NCBI GenBank assembly: GCA_031459935.1
Contig: JAVKHN010000019.1
Coordinates: forward strand, 1 to 35,714
DNA from: Sysuimicrobium calidum
GTDB taxonomy: Bacteria > Sysuimicrobiota > Sysuimicrobiia > Sysuimicrobiales > Sysuimicrobiaceae
Direction of reading: 5' to 3'
Length of the DNA: 35,714 nucleotides
Part shown: positions 1-6,925 of the stretch, piece by piece
Position numbering within the stretch: position 1 is the stretch's first letter
Layout of the letters: each line of letters begins with the position of its first letter
Notes under the pieces: generated by a model
The model's input: only the letters and a program-made list of their open reading frames with translations
Told to the model about the DNA's origin: nothing
The model's database searches: none
Translations under genes and position numbers: made by a program

Positions 1-349
1 TGGGGATCACCCGGTCCCCGCGGCGCGGCAGGGCACCTCCCGTGGGAATGGCCCAGGCCTCCCCGCGGCCCGGGCCTTCTGCCGGCCCCTCTCCCATGCG
101 GACTTCCCCCGTGATCCGCAGCCGGGCGGGCCGGTCCGGGGAGGCATCCCGCACGTCCGCCTCCCAAACCACGTAGCCGTCCATGGCCGCCCGCCGGAAG
201 GACGGGACGGGCCGGGGGCACACGTAAGTCTCCGCTGCCACCCGTCCTGCGGCCGTGGTGACGGGAACGCGCTCCGTCCCGATCGGCTCCGCTTCCCGCA
301 GGAGCTGCTGGAAGGCAGCTTCCAGGTCCAGGGCCACCGCTTCCTCCAC
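1..349 (-). CDS. moeA: Molybdopterin molybdenumtransferase MoeA, N-terminal part (cut by window edge)
   Basis: Reading the minus strand from a GTG at 349 gives 116 codons that run off the left edge. MoeA inserts molybdate into adenylylated molybdopterin in the cytoplasm, the last step of molybdenum-cofactor synthesis. What shows this is the family N-terminus: an RRAAMDGYV segment at about residues 51-59, matching the conserved SAMDGYA motif, followed near residue 100 by AIPTGGALPRRGD, matching the TGAxLPxGAD motif. The GTG start is chosen because AGAGGT (355-360) sits five bases upstream. The gene is divergent from mobA, which acts in the same pathway, with only about 30 bases between the two starts. 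The C-terminal domains lie outside the window, so completeness cannot be judged. Confidence 0.9.
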   Translation of the reverse strand, partial: MEEAVALDLEAAFQQLLREAEPIGTERVPVTTAAGRVAAETYVCPRPVPSFRRAAMDGYVVWEADVRDASPDRPARLRITGEVRMGEGPAEGPGRGEAWAIPTGGALPRRGDRVIP

Positions 350-364
350 CGCGCACCTCTATGG

Positions 365-370
365 TACGAT
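365..370 (+). promoter_or_regulatory. Putative extended -10 (TACGAT) for near-leaderless mobA
   Basis: TG at 362-363, one base, then TACGAT at 365-370 makes an extended -10 element. A transcript would begin around 377-381, at or just before the GTG start of mobA. This agrees with the absence of any Shine-Dalgarno sequence before that GTG. I see no matching -35 hexamer. This is reading by eye only. Confidence 0.3.
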
Positions 371-380
371 CCCCCGCGGC

Positions 381-971
381 GTGCCGCACGCTACGGGGAT
401 CGTGCTCGCGGGAGGTCGCAGCCGGCGCATGGGCCGGGACAAGGCGACCCTCCCCTTCGGCCCGGACACCGTGCTCGGGTGGGTGGTGCGCCGGGTTCGA
501 TCCGTGTGCCCGAGGGTCCTCGTGGTCGCGCGGGAGCCGACCCAGTACCCGGGGTTCGAGGTGGTTCCGGATCGGTTCCCGGGACTCGGGCCGCTCGCAG
601 GGCTGCACGCTGGGCTGTCGGTCGCAAAGACGGAGTTGGGAGTCTGTGTCGCCTGCGACCTGCCGTTCGTGGAGCCCGCTCTCCTGCGCCACCTCCTCCG
701 CCGTGCGGAGGGGGTGGACGCCGCGGTACCGGTGGTGCGGGGACGGCCTGAACCCCTGTGTGCGGTCTATCGCCGGACCGCGCTTTGCCCCGCGGAGGCG
801 CTGCTGCGGGCAGGTGGAGGTTCCCTGCGGGATCTGTTTGCGCGGTTGCGCGTGCGCTTCGTCCCGGAGCCAGAGGTGCGGCAGGTGGATCCGGAGCTCG
901 TGAGCTTCTTCAACCTGAACACCCCGGAAGATTACGAGCGGGCCCTTCGCCGGCTGCGCGGGGAGGACTAG
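381..971 (+). CDS. mobA: Molybdenum cofactor guanylyltransferase MobA
   Basis: A 196-residue protein of normal family length. MobA transfers GMP from GTP to molybdopterin to make the guanine dinucleotide cofactor used by DMSO-reductase-type enzymes. The nucleotide-binding signature LAGGRSRRMGRDK occupies residues 9-21, with the catalytic-loop Lys at 21. A PGLGPLAGLHAGL segment, an ACDLPF metal/nucleotide motif and a terminal FNLNTPEDY motif (LNTPED is a family hallmark) follow in order. The open frame extends upstream, but residues before the GTG at 381 do not look like the family, and the protein should begin just before the first beta strand. There is no Shine-Dalgarno sequence, so it is probably leaderless. 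It is divergent from moeA and its stop overlaps the proS stop by four bases. Confidence 0.9.
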   Translation: MPHATGIVLAGGRSRRMGRDKATLPFGPDTVLGWVVRRVRSVCPRVLVVAREPTQYPGFEVVPDRFPGLGPLAGLHAGLSVAKTELGVCVACDLPFVEPALLRHLLRRAEGVDAAVPVVRGRPEPLCAVYRRTALCPAEALLRAGGGSLRDLFARLRVRFVPEPEVRQVDPELVSFFNLNTPEDYERALRRLRGED

Positions 972-2404
972 TAGGCCCGGGCGAAATACACCACAGCCCG
1001 GGAGGGCTGCCCGCAGACCACGCAAGTGCCCTCCGGAGGCTCCTCCGGGATCACCCGAGGGAAGCCGCCCGTGTCCTCCCGCAACCGGTCCTCGCAACTC
1101 TGGTCCAGACACCACTGCACCCGCACGAATCCCCGGCGCTGCCGGATGAGCTCCGTGGCCTCCGCGTAGGACGTGGCGGCGAGGGTGTGGGTCTGGAGGA
1201 ACTCCCGGGCCCGCTCGAACATCCGCCGCTGCACAGCTTCCAGCTCCGCGGCCACCGCCCCCTCGATGCTCCCCAGCGGCACGGGCCGCTTGCCCCCCTC
1301 GCCGTCCCGGGCCACCAGCACCGCCTGCTCCTGTTGGAGGTCCCGGGGGCCCAGCTCGATGCGCAGAGGTACACCCCGCAGCTCCCACTCGTTGAACTTC
1401 CAACCGGGCGTGTACTCCTCGCGATCGTCCAGGTGCACCCGGAAGCGTTCCCGGAGCTGTGCGGCGAGGGCCCGGGCCCGCTCCAGGACCGCGGGTGTGT
1501 CCTCGAACCGAATGGGAACGATCACCACCTGAATGGGAGCAATACGGGGCGGCAGAAACAGCCCCCGGTCATCCCCGTGGGCCAGCACGAGGGCCCCGAT
1601 CAGGCGCGTGGTCACCGCCCAGGAGGTGGTCCACACGTACTTCTCCGTGTTGTCCCGGTCCAGGAACTTCACGTTGAAGGCACGGGCGAAGTGCTGTCCG
1701 AGGAAGTGGGAGGTACCCGCCTGGATGGCCTGCCCATCGGGCATGAGGGCCTCCAGGGTGTAGGTCCACTCCGCACCCGCGAACTTCTCGCTTGCGGGTT
1801 TTTTGCCCACGAGCACGGGGATCGCGAGCTCCCCTTCCAGCAGACGCCGGTAGATGTCGAGAATGAGGCGGCACTCCTCGTCCGCCTCCTCCGCGGTGCG
1901 GTGGGCGGTGTGCCCCTCGTGCCAGAAGAACTCCAGGGTGCGCAGAAACAGGCGCGTGGACTTCTCCCATCGCACCACACTTCCCCACTGGAGGATGCGC
2001 ACGGGCAGATCCCGGTAGGACTGGATCCACTTCGCGTACATGGGCATGATGATGGCCTCGGAGGTGGGACGCACCGCCAGCCGCTCGCCCAGCGGCTCGT
2101 CTCCGCCGTGGGTCACCCACGCCACCTGCGGGGCGAACCCCGCCACGTGCTCCGCCTCCTTCTTCAGGAAGGACTCGGGGATGAACAGCGGGAAAGCCGC
2201 GGTCTGGTGTCCCGTGCGCCGGAACTCCCCATCCAGCCACCGCTGGATGGCCTCCCATATGCTCCATCCGTACGGCCGGATCACCATGCACCCGCGCACC
2301 GGCGCGTAGTCCACCAGCTCCGCCCGCAGGCACACCGCGGTGTACCACTCCGAGAGGCTCTCGTGCTTGCGGGGAATCTCCTTGACAGCCTCCTTCGCCT
2401 CCAT
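968..2404 (-). CDS. proS: Prolyl-tRNA synthetase, archaeal/eukaryotic-like short type
   Basis: A 478-residue class II synthetase that charges tRNA-Pro with proline in the cytoplasm. It has no editing (INS) insertion and has the C-terminal zinc domain of the archaeal/eukaryotic-like type: Cys 432, 437, 461 and 464 fall in WCLDQSC and TCVVCG, and the chain ends in Tyr as that type does. Class II motifs are seen in RPYGWSIWEAIQRW, RPTSEAIIMPMYAKW, and LFLRTLEFFWHEGHTAH; an AGTSHFLGQHFA segment follows. The ATG at 2404 is preceded by GGGAGGT. A perfect inverted repeat overlaps its promoter. Many thermophilic and deep-branching bacteria carry this type; it may be an old transfer, but codon use matches the neighbours. 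Confidence 0.96.
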   Translation of the reverse strand: MEAKEAVKEIPRKHESLSEWYTAVCLRAELVDYAPVRGCMVIRPYGWSIWEAIQRWLDGEFRRTGHQTAAFPLFIPESFLKKEAEHVAGFAPQVAWVTHGGDEPLGERLAVRPTSEAIIMPMYAKWIQSYRDLPVRILQWGSVVRWEKSTRLFLRTLEFFWHEGHTAHRTAEEADEECRLILDIYRRLLEGELAIPVLVGKKPASEKFAGAEWTYTLEALMPDGQAIQAGTSHFLGQHFARAFNVKFLDRDNTEKYVWTTSWAVTTRLIGALVLAHGDDRGLFLPPRIAPIQVVIVPIRFEDTPAVLERARALAAQLRERFRVHLDDREEYTPGWKFNEWELRGVPLRIELGPRDLQQEQAVLVARDGEGGKRPVPLGSIEGAVAAELEAVQRRMFERAREFLQTHTLAATSYAEATELIRQRRGFVRVQWCLDQSCEDRLREDTGGFPRVIPEEPPEGTCVVCGQPSRAVVYFARAY

Positions 2405-2418
2405 GGACCTCCCTGCCC

Positions 2419-2470
2419 GTCCGCGCGTGACGGATTGTACCACCCCCTTACGGTTCCGTCACGCGCGGAC
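2419..2470. repeat. Perfect 15-base inverted repeat bracketing the proS promoter
   Basis: GTCCGCGCGTGACGG at 2419-2433 is repeated as its exact reverse complement at 2456-2470, with 22 bases between. One arm covers the last codons and stop of the thioredoxin gene and the putative -35 of proS; the other covers the predicted transcription start; the -10 lies in the gap. No T-run follows on either strand, so it does not look like an ordinary intrinsic terminator. An operator or an RNA hairpin are both possible. Confidence 0.75.
2434..2462 (-). promoter_or_regulatory. Putative proS promoter (GTGACG, 17 bases, TACAAT)
   Basis: On the minus strand GTGACG (2462-2457) and TACAAT (2439-2434) are separated by exactly 17 bases, matching TTGACA and TATAAT at four and five positions. 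The predicted start of transcription is near 2427, giving a leader of roughly 23 bases that contains the GGGAGGT ribosome site. The -35 lies inside the end of the thioredoxin gene. Confidence 0.5.
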
Positions 2471-2866
2471 GGGATCGCGACGGGGGGAGGGAGATCGGGC
2501 CAGCTGGCCCAGGAGGCGGTGCTCGTCCGTCACCCCGTGGTTGAGGGCGGCGATGCGACCGGAGGCGTCCACCACCGCGGTGGCAGGAACGGTCCAGATC
2601 CCGTACCGCCGGGCGCGTTCCGGCTGCCGCTGCACGTCCACCACCTCGATGCGGACCTCCGGGTTCAGGGTCTGCAGGCGTTCCAGGGCCGGCATCTGCT
2701 GGGTTCGACACGGGACGCACAGGGGATGTGTGAAGGCCACCACCGCGGGGCCGGGCACGTCCGCCTGTGCACGCAGGAACCGCCGATCGTGGATGTGGAG
2801 GAGAACCGACCACCCTACTGCCACCAGGAGGAAGATTCCGAGGACGATCAGCGCCCGTTCCGGCAT
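2459..2866 (-). CDS. Membrane-anchored thioredoxin-like protein
   Basis: A 135-residue protein with an uncleaved-looking hydrophobic N-terminus (about residues 5-24) followed by a thioredoxin fold facing the outside. The redox motif is C50-V-P-C53 within THPLCVPCRTQ, and the cis-Pro loop is in WTVPATAVVDASG. It probably reduces or exchanges disulfides or carries sulfur outside the membrane. It is the last gene of a rhodanese, DUF4395, thioredoxin series, starting four bases after the DUF4395 stop, which suggests that its partners are those two proteins. The CVPC motif differs from the CGPC of cytosolic thioredoxin. The precise substrate is unknown. Confidence 0.8.
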   Translation of the reverse strand: MPERALIVLGIFLLVAVGWSVLLHIHDRRFLRAQADVPGPAVVAFTHPLCVPCRTQQMPALERLQTLNPEVRIEVVDVQRQPERARRYGIWTVPATAVVDASGRIAALNHGVTDEHRLLGQLARSPSPRRDPVRA

Positions 2867-2870
2867 CCCC

Positions 2871-3287
2871 TCACCTCCGGAGGAGGCCCAGGCGCGCGAG
2901 CTGGAGGTAGAGGAAGCAGCCCGCGCAGAAGCCGGAGAGGAGGTTCACCAGGGCCAGGGCCGCCACGAGCCACGCGAGGGCCCAGCCCACCCCGGGGGCT
3001 CCACCGAGCAGAACCACCCCCGCCCCAAGCAGGAGCGTTCCGCCCAGGGCCTGGGCGAACCGGTGCGGGGCCGGATCCTCCGGTCGAACGTCTGGCCGTA
3101 CGATCCGGCCCTTCAGCGCCCGGTGGTACAGGAGCTGGAAGGGGGCGATTCGGGGATCCATGGCTCCCAGGAGGAGGGCGAGGCCCGTGAGGAGCAGGAG
3201 CCAGGGAAGATCCCACAGGAACGCCGCGGCCACGAGCACGAGGATGCTCACCTGGTTTGTGCGCAGGGCGTTGCGATCCACGGTCAT
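2871..3287 (-). CDS. DUF4395 family integral membrane protein
   Basis: A 138-residue membrane protein with a short cytoplasmic N-terminus (VDRNALRTNQ, typical of DUF4395), two close hydrophobic segments at about 12-42, a polar middle containing DPRIAPFQLLY, and two more segments at about 81-96 and 102-130. A CAGC pair (C121, C124) sits at the last membrane segment and could form a redox or persulfide site. The family has no firmly assigned biochemical function. Its ATG overlaps the rhodanese stop (ATGA, 3284-3287), so translation is coupled, and the thioredoxin follows after four bases. Context argues for thiol or sulfur transfer across the membrane; that role is inferred. Confidence 0.75.
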   Translation of the reverse strand: MTVDRNALRTNQVSILVLVAAAFLWDLPWLLLLTGLALLLGAMDPRIAPFQLLYHRALKGRIVRPDVRPEDPAPHRFAQALGGTLLLGAGVVLLGGAPGVGWALAWLVAALALVNLLSGFCAGCFLYLQLARLGLLRR

Positions 3288-4150
3288 TCCTTGGCCTCCA
3301 CCGGCGTCGTGCGCTCGATGGGGACGCCCACGAGGCTGCCCCATTCGGTCCAGGAGCCGTCGTAGTTCTTCACCTTCGGGTAGCCCAGCAGGTACTTCAG
3401 CACGAACCAGGTGAGGCTACTGCGCTCCCCGATCCGGCAGTAAGCGATCACCTCCTTGTTGGGAGCGATTCCCAGCGGCTCGTAGGTAGCCCGCAGCTCC
3501 TCCGCGGACTTGAACGTCCCGTCCTCCCGGACGTTGTGGGTCCAGGGAATGTTTACGGCACGCGGGATGTGTCCGGGCCGCTGCGCCCCCTCCTGCGGAT
3601 ATCCGGGCGGCGCGATCAGCTCGCCGTGGTACTCCTGCGGGGAGCGGACGTCCACCAGGGCGAGCGCCGGATCCTGCAAGCGCTGGAGGATCTCGTCCCG
3701 GAACGCTCGCAGGGCGGGATCCGGGTCCTTGGCCCGAAAGGGGGTGGGCGGGTACTGCGGCACCTCCGTGGTGAGGGGGCGGCCCTCCGCGATCCACTTC
3801 TGCCGACCGCCGTTGAGGATCTTCACGTTCTCCACCCCGTAGTACCGGAGCAGCCAGAAGGTGTAGGTGGCGAACCAGTTGTTTCGGTCCCCGTAGAGGA
3901 CGATGGTGTGCTCGTTGCCGATGCCCCGCTCGCCCAGCAGCTCCTCCAGCTGCTCTCGGCTCACCCAGTCCCGGCGCACGGGGTCCTGCAGGTCCGTCTT
4001 CCACCGGAGGTGAATGGCACCGGGGATGTGCCCCTGCGCGTAGAGATCAGGATCCTCGTTGGATTCCACGATCCGCAGCGCAGGATCCCCCAGGCGCTCG
4101 TGCAGCCATTCGGTCTCCACCAAAACCTCGGGATGCGCATACCGAGCCAC
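3284..4150 (-). CDS. Tandem-domain rhodanese (thiosulfate/3-mercaptopyruvate sulfurtransferase)
   Basis: A 288-residue protein with two rhodanese domains, the usual size of the SseA/thiosulfate sulfurtransferase family. It moves a sulfane sulfur from thiosulfate or mercaptopyruvate to a thiol acceptor through a persulfide on Cys238. The active loop reads CRIGERS, matching the CRxGxR[TS] loop of thiosulfate sulfurtransferases. The inactive N-terminal domain keeps the YGDRNNWFATYTFW and NGGRQKWIAEG landmarks; the C-terminal domain has VDVRSPQEY and GHIPRAVNIPW. There is no signal peptide, so it is cytoplasmic. The start is GTG at 4150 behind AAGGGGGGG. It is the first gene of the operon with DUF4395 and thioredoxin. 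Confidence 0.92.
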   Translation of the reverse strand: MARYAHPEVLVETEWLHERLGDPALRIVESNEDPDLYAQGHIPGAIHLRWKTDLQDPVRRDWVSREQLEELLGERGIGNEHTIVLYGDRNNWFATYTFWLLRYYGVENVKILNGGRQKWIAEGRPLTTEVPQYPPTPFRAKDPDPALRAFRDEILQRLQDPALALVDVRSPQEYHGELIAPPGYPQEGAQRPGHIPRAVNIPWTHNVREDGTFKSAEELRATYEPLGIAPNKEVIAYCRIGERSSLTWFVLKYLLGYPKVKNYDGSWTEWGSLVGVPIERTTPVEAKE

Positions 4151-4385
4151 CAGAACCCCCCCTTTGCAGAAATTTTGGACGTGAAGAGGCTGTGTTGTCC
4201 GTGGCTACGGGAAGCGGAGACAGGAAGTGCTCGGGGAAGGGCTACGCAGACTGCGGCGAAGGCACACCCTGCCTCCGCCGAGGACAGATACAGCTGCGGG
4301 GTGCGTACCGGGTGAATGCCCGCCTCATAACATCTCTCAATATGGCACCCGGGGGACTGACCGTCAAGGGGGCGGTTCCCGCCTG
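4151..4385. promoter_or_regulatory. Intergenic region with weak rhodanese promoter
   Basis: This 235-base gap lies between the start of the rhodanese operon and the end of the methyltransferase. On the minus strand CGGACA (4201-4196), 18 bases, CAAAAT (4177-4172) is a weak but properly spaced promoter that would begin a transcript near 4165. Short open frames on the plus strand here have no ribosome site and no family resemblance. No RNA structure was recognised in the rest. Confidence 0.3.
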
Positions 4386-4940
4386 CTAACCTGTTTTCAC
4401 ACTCAGGGAGACGCCGTCTTCTAGGTGGATGATGGTCGATCGGAGCCGCGGGTGCTTCATGAGGGCTTCCCGGAAGCTCCGGAGTTCAGGCCAGAGGAGG
4501 TTATCCGCCACCAGGATCCCGCCTGTTCTCAGCTTCTCGACGCAATCGTCCAGCACGGGCAGGTATCGAGACTTGTCCACGTCCAGGAAGATCATATCGT
4601 ACAGGGAGGTGCTCCGGCGGAGGAACGTACCCACCTCCTCGACCACGACCTCCACCACCCCCTCGACCCCTGCCTTCTTGAGGTTCTTGAGGGCTTCCCG
4701 GGCGTTTCGGGGGTTCCAATCCACAGAAACCAGCTTCGCCCCCGGGGGCAGGGCTCGGGCCATGTGGAGGCAGGAGTAGCCGATGCCGGTCCCTAGTTCG
4801 AGCACAAGACGCGGCTGGGCGAGCAGGGTGAAGGCATAAAGCAACTCGCCCTTGGCTGGGCCCACGATGGGGAACCACCGGCCGTTGCCGGTAGCCCTCT
4901 CCAGCTCCCGGATCACCTGGAGAATCCGGTTCTCGCCCAC
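4386..4940 (-). CDS. SAM-dependent O-methyltransferase (catechol-type family 3)
   Basis: A 184-residue class I methyltransferase resembling bacterial family 3 (catechol/caffeoyl-CoA type) O-methyltransferases, though at the short end of that family. Motif I LELGTGIGYS lies near residues 47-56, the acidic SAM-ribose position in VSVDWNP near 72-78, the metal-binding motif IFLDVDKSRY around 116-125, and VADNLLW around 144-150. The Asp of FLDVDK and the DN pair are the expected divalent-metal ligands. It starts at a GTG behind GGAGGGGGAG and is divergent from the livM operon. The substrate cannot be told from sequence; a small catechol-like or hydroxylated molecule is likely. Confidence 0.8.
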   Translation of the reverse strand: MGENRILQVIRELERATGNGRWFPIVGPAKGELLYAFTLLAQPRLVLELGTGIGYSCLHMARALPPGAKLVSVDWNPRNAREALKNLKKAGVEGVVEVVVEEVGTFLRRSTSLYDMIFLDVDKSRYLPVLDDCVEKLRTGGILVADNLLWPELRSFREALMKHPRLRSTIIHLEDGVSLSVKTG

Positions 4941-5009
4941 CTGGCTCCCCCTCCTACCCTATGCCCTCCGCCTCCGCAGGACAAGCCGGAGGGAGAGGAG
5001 ATCGCAAAA

Positions 5010-5026
5010 TCCGGTGCGAAACCGGA
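5010..5026 (+). repeat. Short hairpin in livM leader
   Basis: TCCGGT, a five-base loop, then ACCGGA sits about 10 bases before the GGGGAGGT ribosome site of livM. It could modestly affect translation or mRNA stability. Short hairpins are common in GC-rich DNA, so little weight is placed on it. Confidence 0.3.
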
Positions 5027-5048
5027 GAATCGAGAGGGGAGGTGTGGG

Positions 5049-6032
5049 GTGGAGCTGCGAACCTCCTATGCCCAGGACCTGCGCCTGGTTTCGGGGGCGG
5101 CGGGCTGGACTGCCCTGATCGTTCTCCTAGGGGTTCTTGCCGCGCTTCCCCTCTTCGCACCCCGCTACGTGATCTACGTGGCCACCCTGGTGGGAGTACA
5201 CGGGATCGTGGCGGTGGGCCTGAACCTCCTGATGGGCTATGCGGGGCAGGTTTCCCTGGGACATGCGGGCTTCGTGGCCATCGGGGCCTATGCCCACGGG
5301 CTTTTTCTCACGCGGCTCGGCTGGGGGTTCGGGCCCGCGCTCGTGGCCGCGGCGGGGCTCTCGGGGCTTGCAGGCTCCCTGCTAGGCCTGCCGGCCCTGC
5401 GGCTCGCGGGGCCGTACCTCGCGGTGGCCACCCTGGGGTTCGGGCTCGCGGTCCACCAGGTGCTGGTGAACTGGGAGGCCCTTTCGGGCGGGCGCTCGGG
5501 GCTGTTCTTCCCTGAAGTCTCCGTGCTGGGGGGGTCGCTCCGGGACGAGCGGGTGCTGTACTGGGTGGTTCTGACGGTGGCGGTGTTCTTGGTGCTCGGA
5601 GCCTACCGGCTGGTGCGCAGCTACATCGGCCGGGCGTTCGTGGCCATTCGGGACAGCGAGATCTCCGCCTCCACCGTGGGAATCCACCTCACCGCGTACA
5701 AGACCCTGGCGTTCGGGATCAGCGCCCTCTATGCGGGAGCTGCGGGCGCGCTGCTGGGGCACCTGATGGGCTTCCTGGAGCCGCAGCTGTTTACCCTCTT
5801 CGAGTCCATCTACTTCCTGGCCATGGTGGTGGTGGGCGGGCTGGGGTCCGTCTCCGGGAGTCTGCTGGGTGCAGTCCTCCTCACCCTCCTCCCACAGGCC
5901 CTCTCGGGGCTCGGGGAGGCCCTGAACGTGGTATACGGGCTTATCCTCCTTCTGGTCCTCCGGTTCGATCCGGGGGGACTGTACGCCCGGTGGCTGCGGA
6001 TCCGGCGGTACTGGAAGGCCTGGCCGCTATGA
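5049..6032 (+). CDS. livM: Branched-chain amino acid-type ABC transporter permease LivM
   Basis: A 327-residue integral membrane permease of the hydrophobic amino acid uptake (HAAT) family. It pairs with LivH to form the channel. About eight to ten hydrophobic segments are visible. The signature GLNLLMGYAGQVSLGHAGF occurs near residues 57-75, and the ATPase-docking (EAA-like) loop contains AIRDSEISASTVGI near 202-215, with VVGGLGSVSGSLLGA near 263-277. The GTG start follows GGGGAGGT by a few bases. It is the first gene of a five-gene operon, and its stop overlaps the livH start (ATGA). The order livM before livH is the reverse of E. coli. Confidence 0.93.
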   Translation: MELRTSYAQDLRLVSGAAGWTALIVLLGVLAALPLFAPRYVIYVATLVGVHGIVAVGLNLLMGYAGQVSLGHAGFVAIGAYAHGLFLTRLGWGFGPALVAAAGLSGLAGSLLGLPALRLAGPYLAVATLGFGLAVHQVLVNWEALSGGRSGLFFPEVSVLGGSLRDERVLYWVVLTVAVFLVLGAYRLVRSYIGRAFVAIRDSEISASTVGIHLTAYKTLAFGISALYAGAAGALLGHLMGFLEPQLFTLFESIYFLAMVVVGGLGSVSGSLLGAVLLTLLPQALSGLGEALNVVYGLILLLVLRFDPGGLYARWLRIRRYWKAWPL

Positions 6033-6904
6033 CGCTCTTGCTGCAGTACATCGCCAACGGGCTCGCGGCCGGCAGCCTCTACGCCCTCGTGGCCTTAGGG
6101 ATCGTGCTCCTGTACCGCTCCAGCCGCGTGCTGAACTTCGCCCACGGGGATCTCTCCTCCATGGGGGTGTTCCTGGCCCTCTCCGCCCTGGCCGCGGGCT
6201 GGCCTTACCCCCTGGCCGTGGCCGCGGGTTTAGGAAGTTCCGGACTGCTCGCCATGGCCTTTTACCGGATCTTTTTGCGGCCCGTGCGGGGCGGTACCCT
6301 GCTGGGGTCTGTGATCGCCACCCTGGCTTTCGCCCTGGTCCTGAGCGGTCTGCAGGTCTGGGGGTGGGGGACGCAGACCCGGGTGTTCCCCTTCCCCCTT
6401 TCGGAGTCCCGGGTGGTGCGGTGGGGCGGGGTGGCGGCAAGCGAACGCACCCTGGGAACCTTGGGGATCGGGATCCTGCTGGTGGCTGGCCTGTCGGTGT
6501 TCGTGCAGAGATCCCGATGGGGGCTTGCCATGCGGGCGGTGGCGCAGGATCCGGAGGCCGCGCAGCTGGTGGGGGTTCCCGCAGCTCGGGTGCTCGCGGC
6601 CACGTGGGCCCTCTCCGGGGTCCTGGGGGCCTGCGCGGGAGTGTTGCTTGCCCCCGCGGTCTTCGTGGACCCCTTCATGATGCTGGACCCCTTTTTGAAG
6701 GGATTTGCCGCCGCGGTCCTGGGCGGGATGGAGAGCCTGCCGGGCGCGGTGGTGGGCGGCTTTGGGTTGGGCGTGCTGGAGAGCCTGTTTGCAGGATACG
6801 TCTCGGTGCGGTTCAAGACCACCCTGGCGTTCGGGGTGATCGTGGCGGCGCTCCTGATCCGACCCGAGGGCCTGCTGGGGCGCCCCTTCCAGCGCCGGGT
6901 GTAA
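6029..6904 (+). CDS. livH: Branched-chain amino acid-type ABC transporter permease LivH
   Basis: A 291-residue membrane permease, partner of LivM. It begins LLQYIANGLAAGSLYALVALG, the usual first-helix sequence of LivH, and contains LNFAHGDLSSMGVF near residues 35-48, the ATPase-contact loop MRAVAQDPEAAQLVGV near 167-182, and the VLGGMESLPGAVVGG landmark near 230-244. The ATG at 6029 is chosen because it overlaps the livM stop by four bases and matches family starts; an open frame extending further upstream runs inside livM. The binding-protein gene follows after 21 bases with its own ribosome site. Substrate specificity is set by the binding protein and is unknown. Confidence 0.93.
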   Translation: MTLLLQYIANGLAAGSLYALVALGIVLLYRSSRVLNFAHGDLSSMGVFLALSALAAGWPYPLAVAAGLGSSGLLAMAFYRIFLRPVRGGTLLGSVIATLAFALVLSGLQVWGWGTQTRVFPFPLSESRVVRWGGVAASERTLGTLGIGILLVAGLSVFVQRSRWGLAMRAVAQDPEAAQLVGVPAARVLAATWALSGVLGACAGVLLAPAVFVDPFMMLDPFLKGFAAAVLGGMESLPGAVVGGFGLGVLESLFAGYVSVRFKTTLAFGVIVAALLIRPEGLLGRPFQRRV

Positions 6905-6925
6905 ATCCGGAAGGGAGGTGGGGGA

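Noticed and set aside
758..3190. 810-codon open frame on the plus strand
   Set aside because: It runs antisense to proS, thioredoxin and DUF4395 genes and has no family motif; long antisense frames are expected in DNA with so few A/T-rich stop codons.
4192..4424. Two 65-codon plus-strand frames in the gap after the rhodanese operon
   Set aside because: No ribosome site, Cys/Gly/Arg-rich composition and no resemblance to any family; probably chance.
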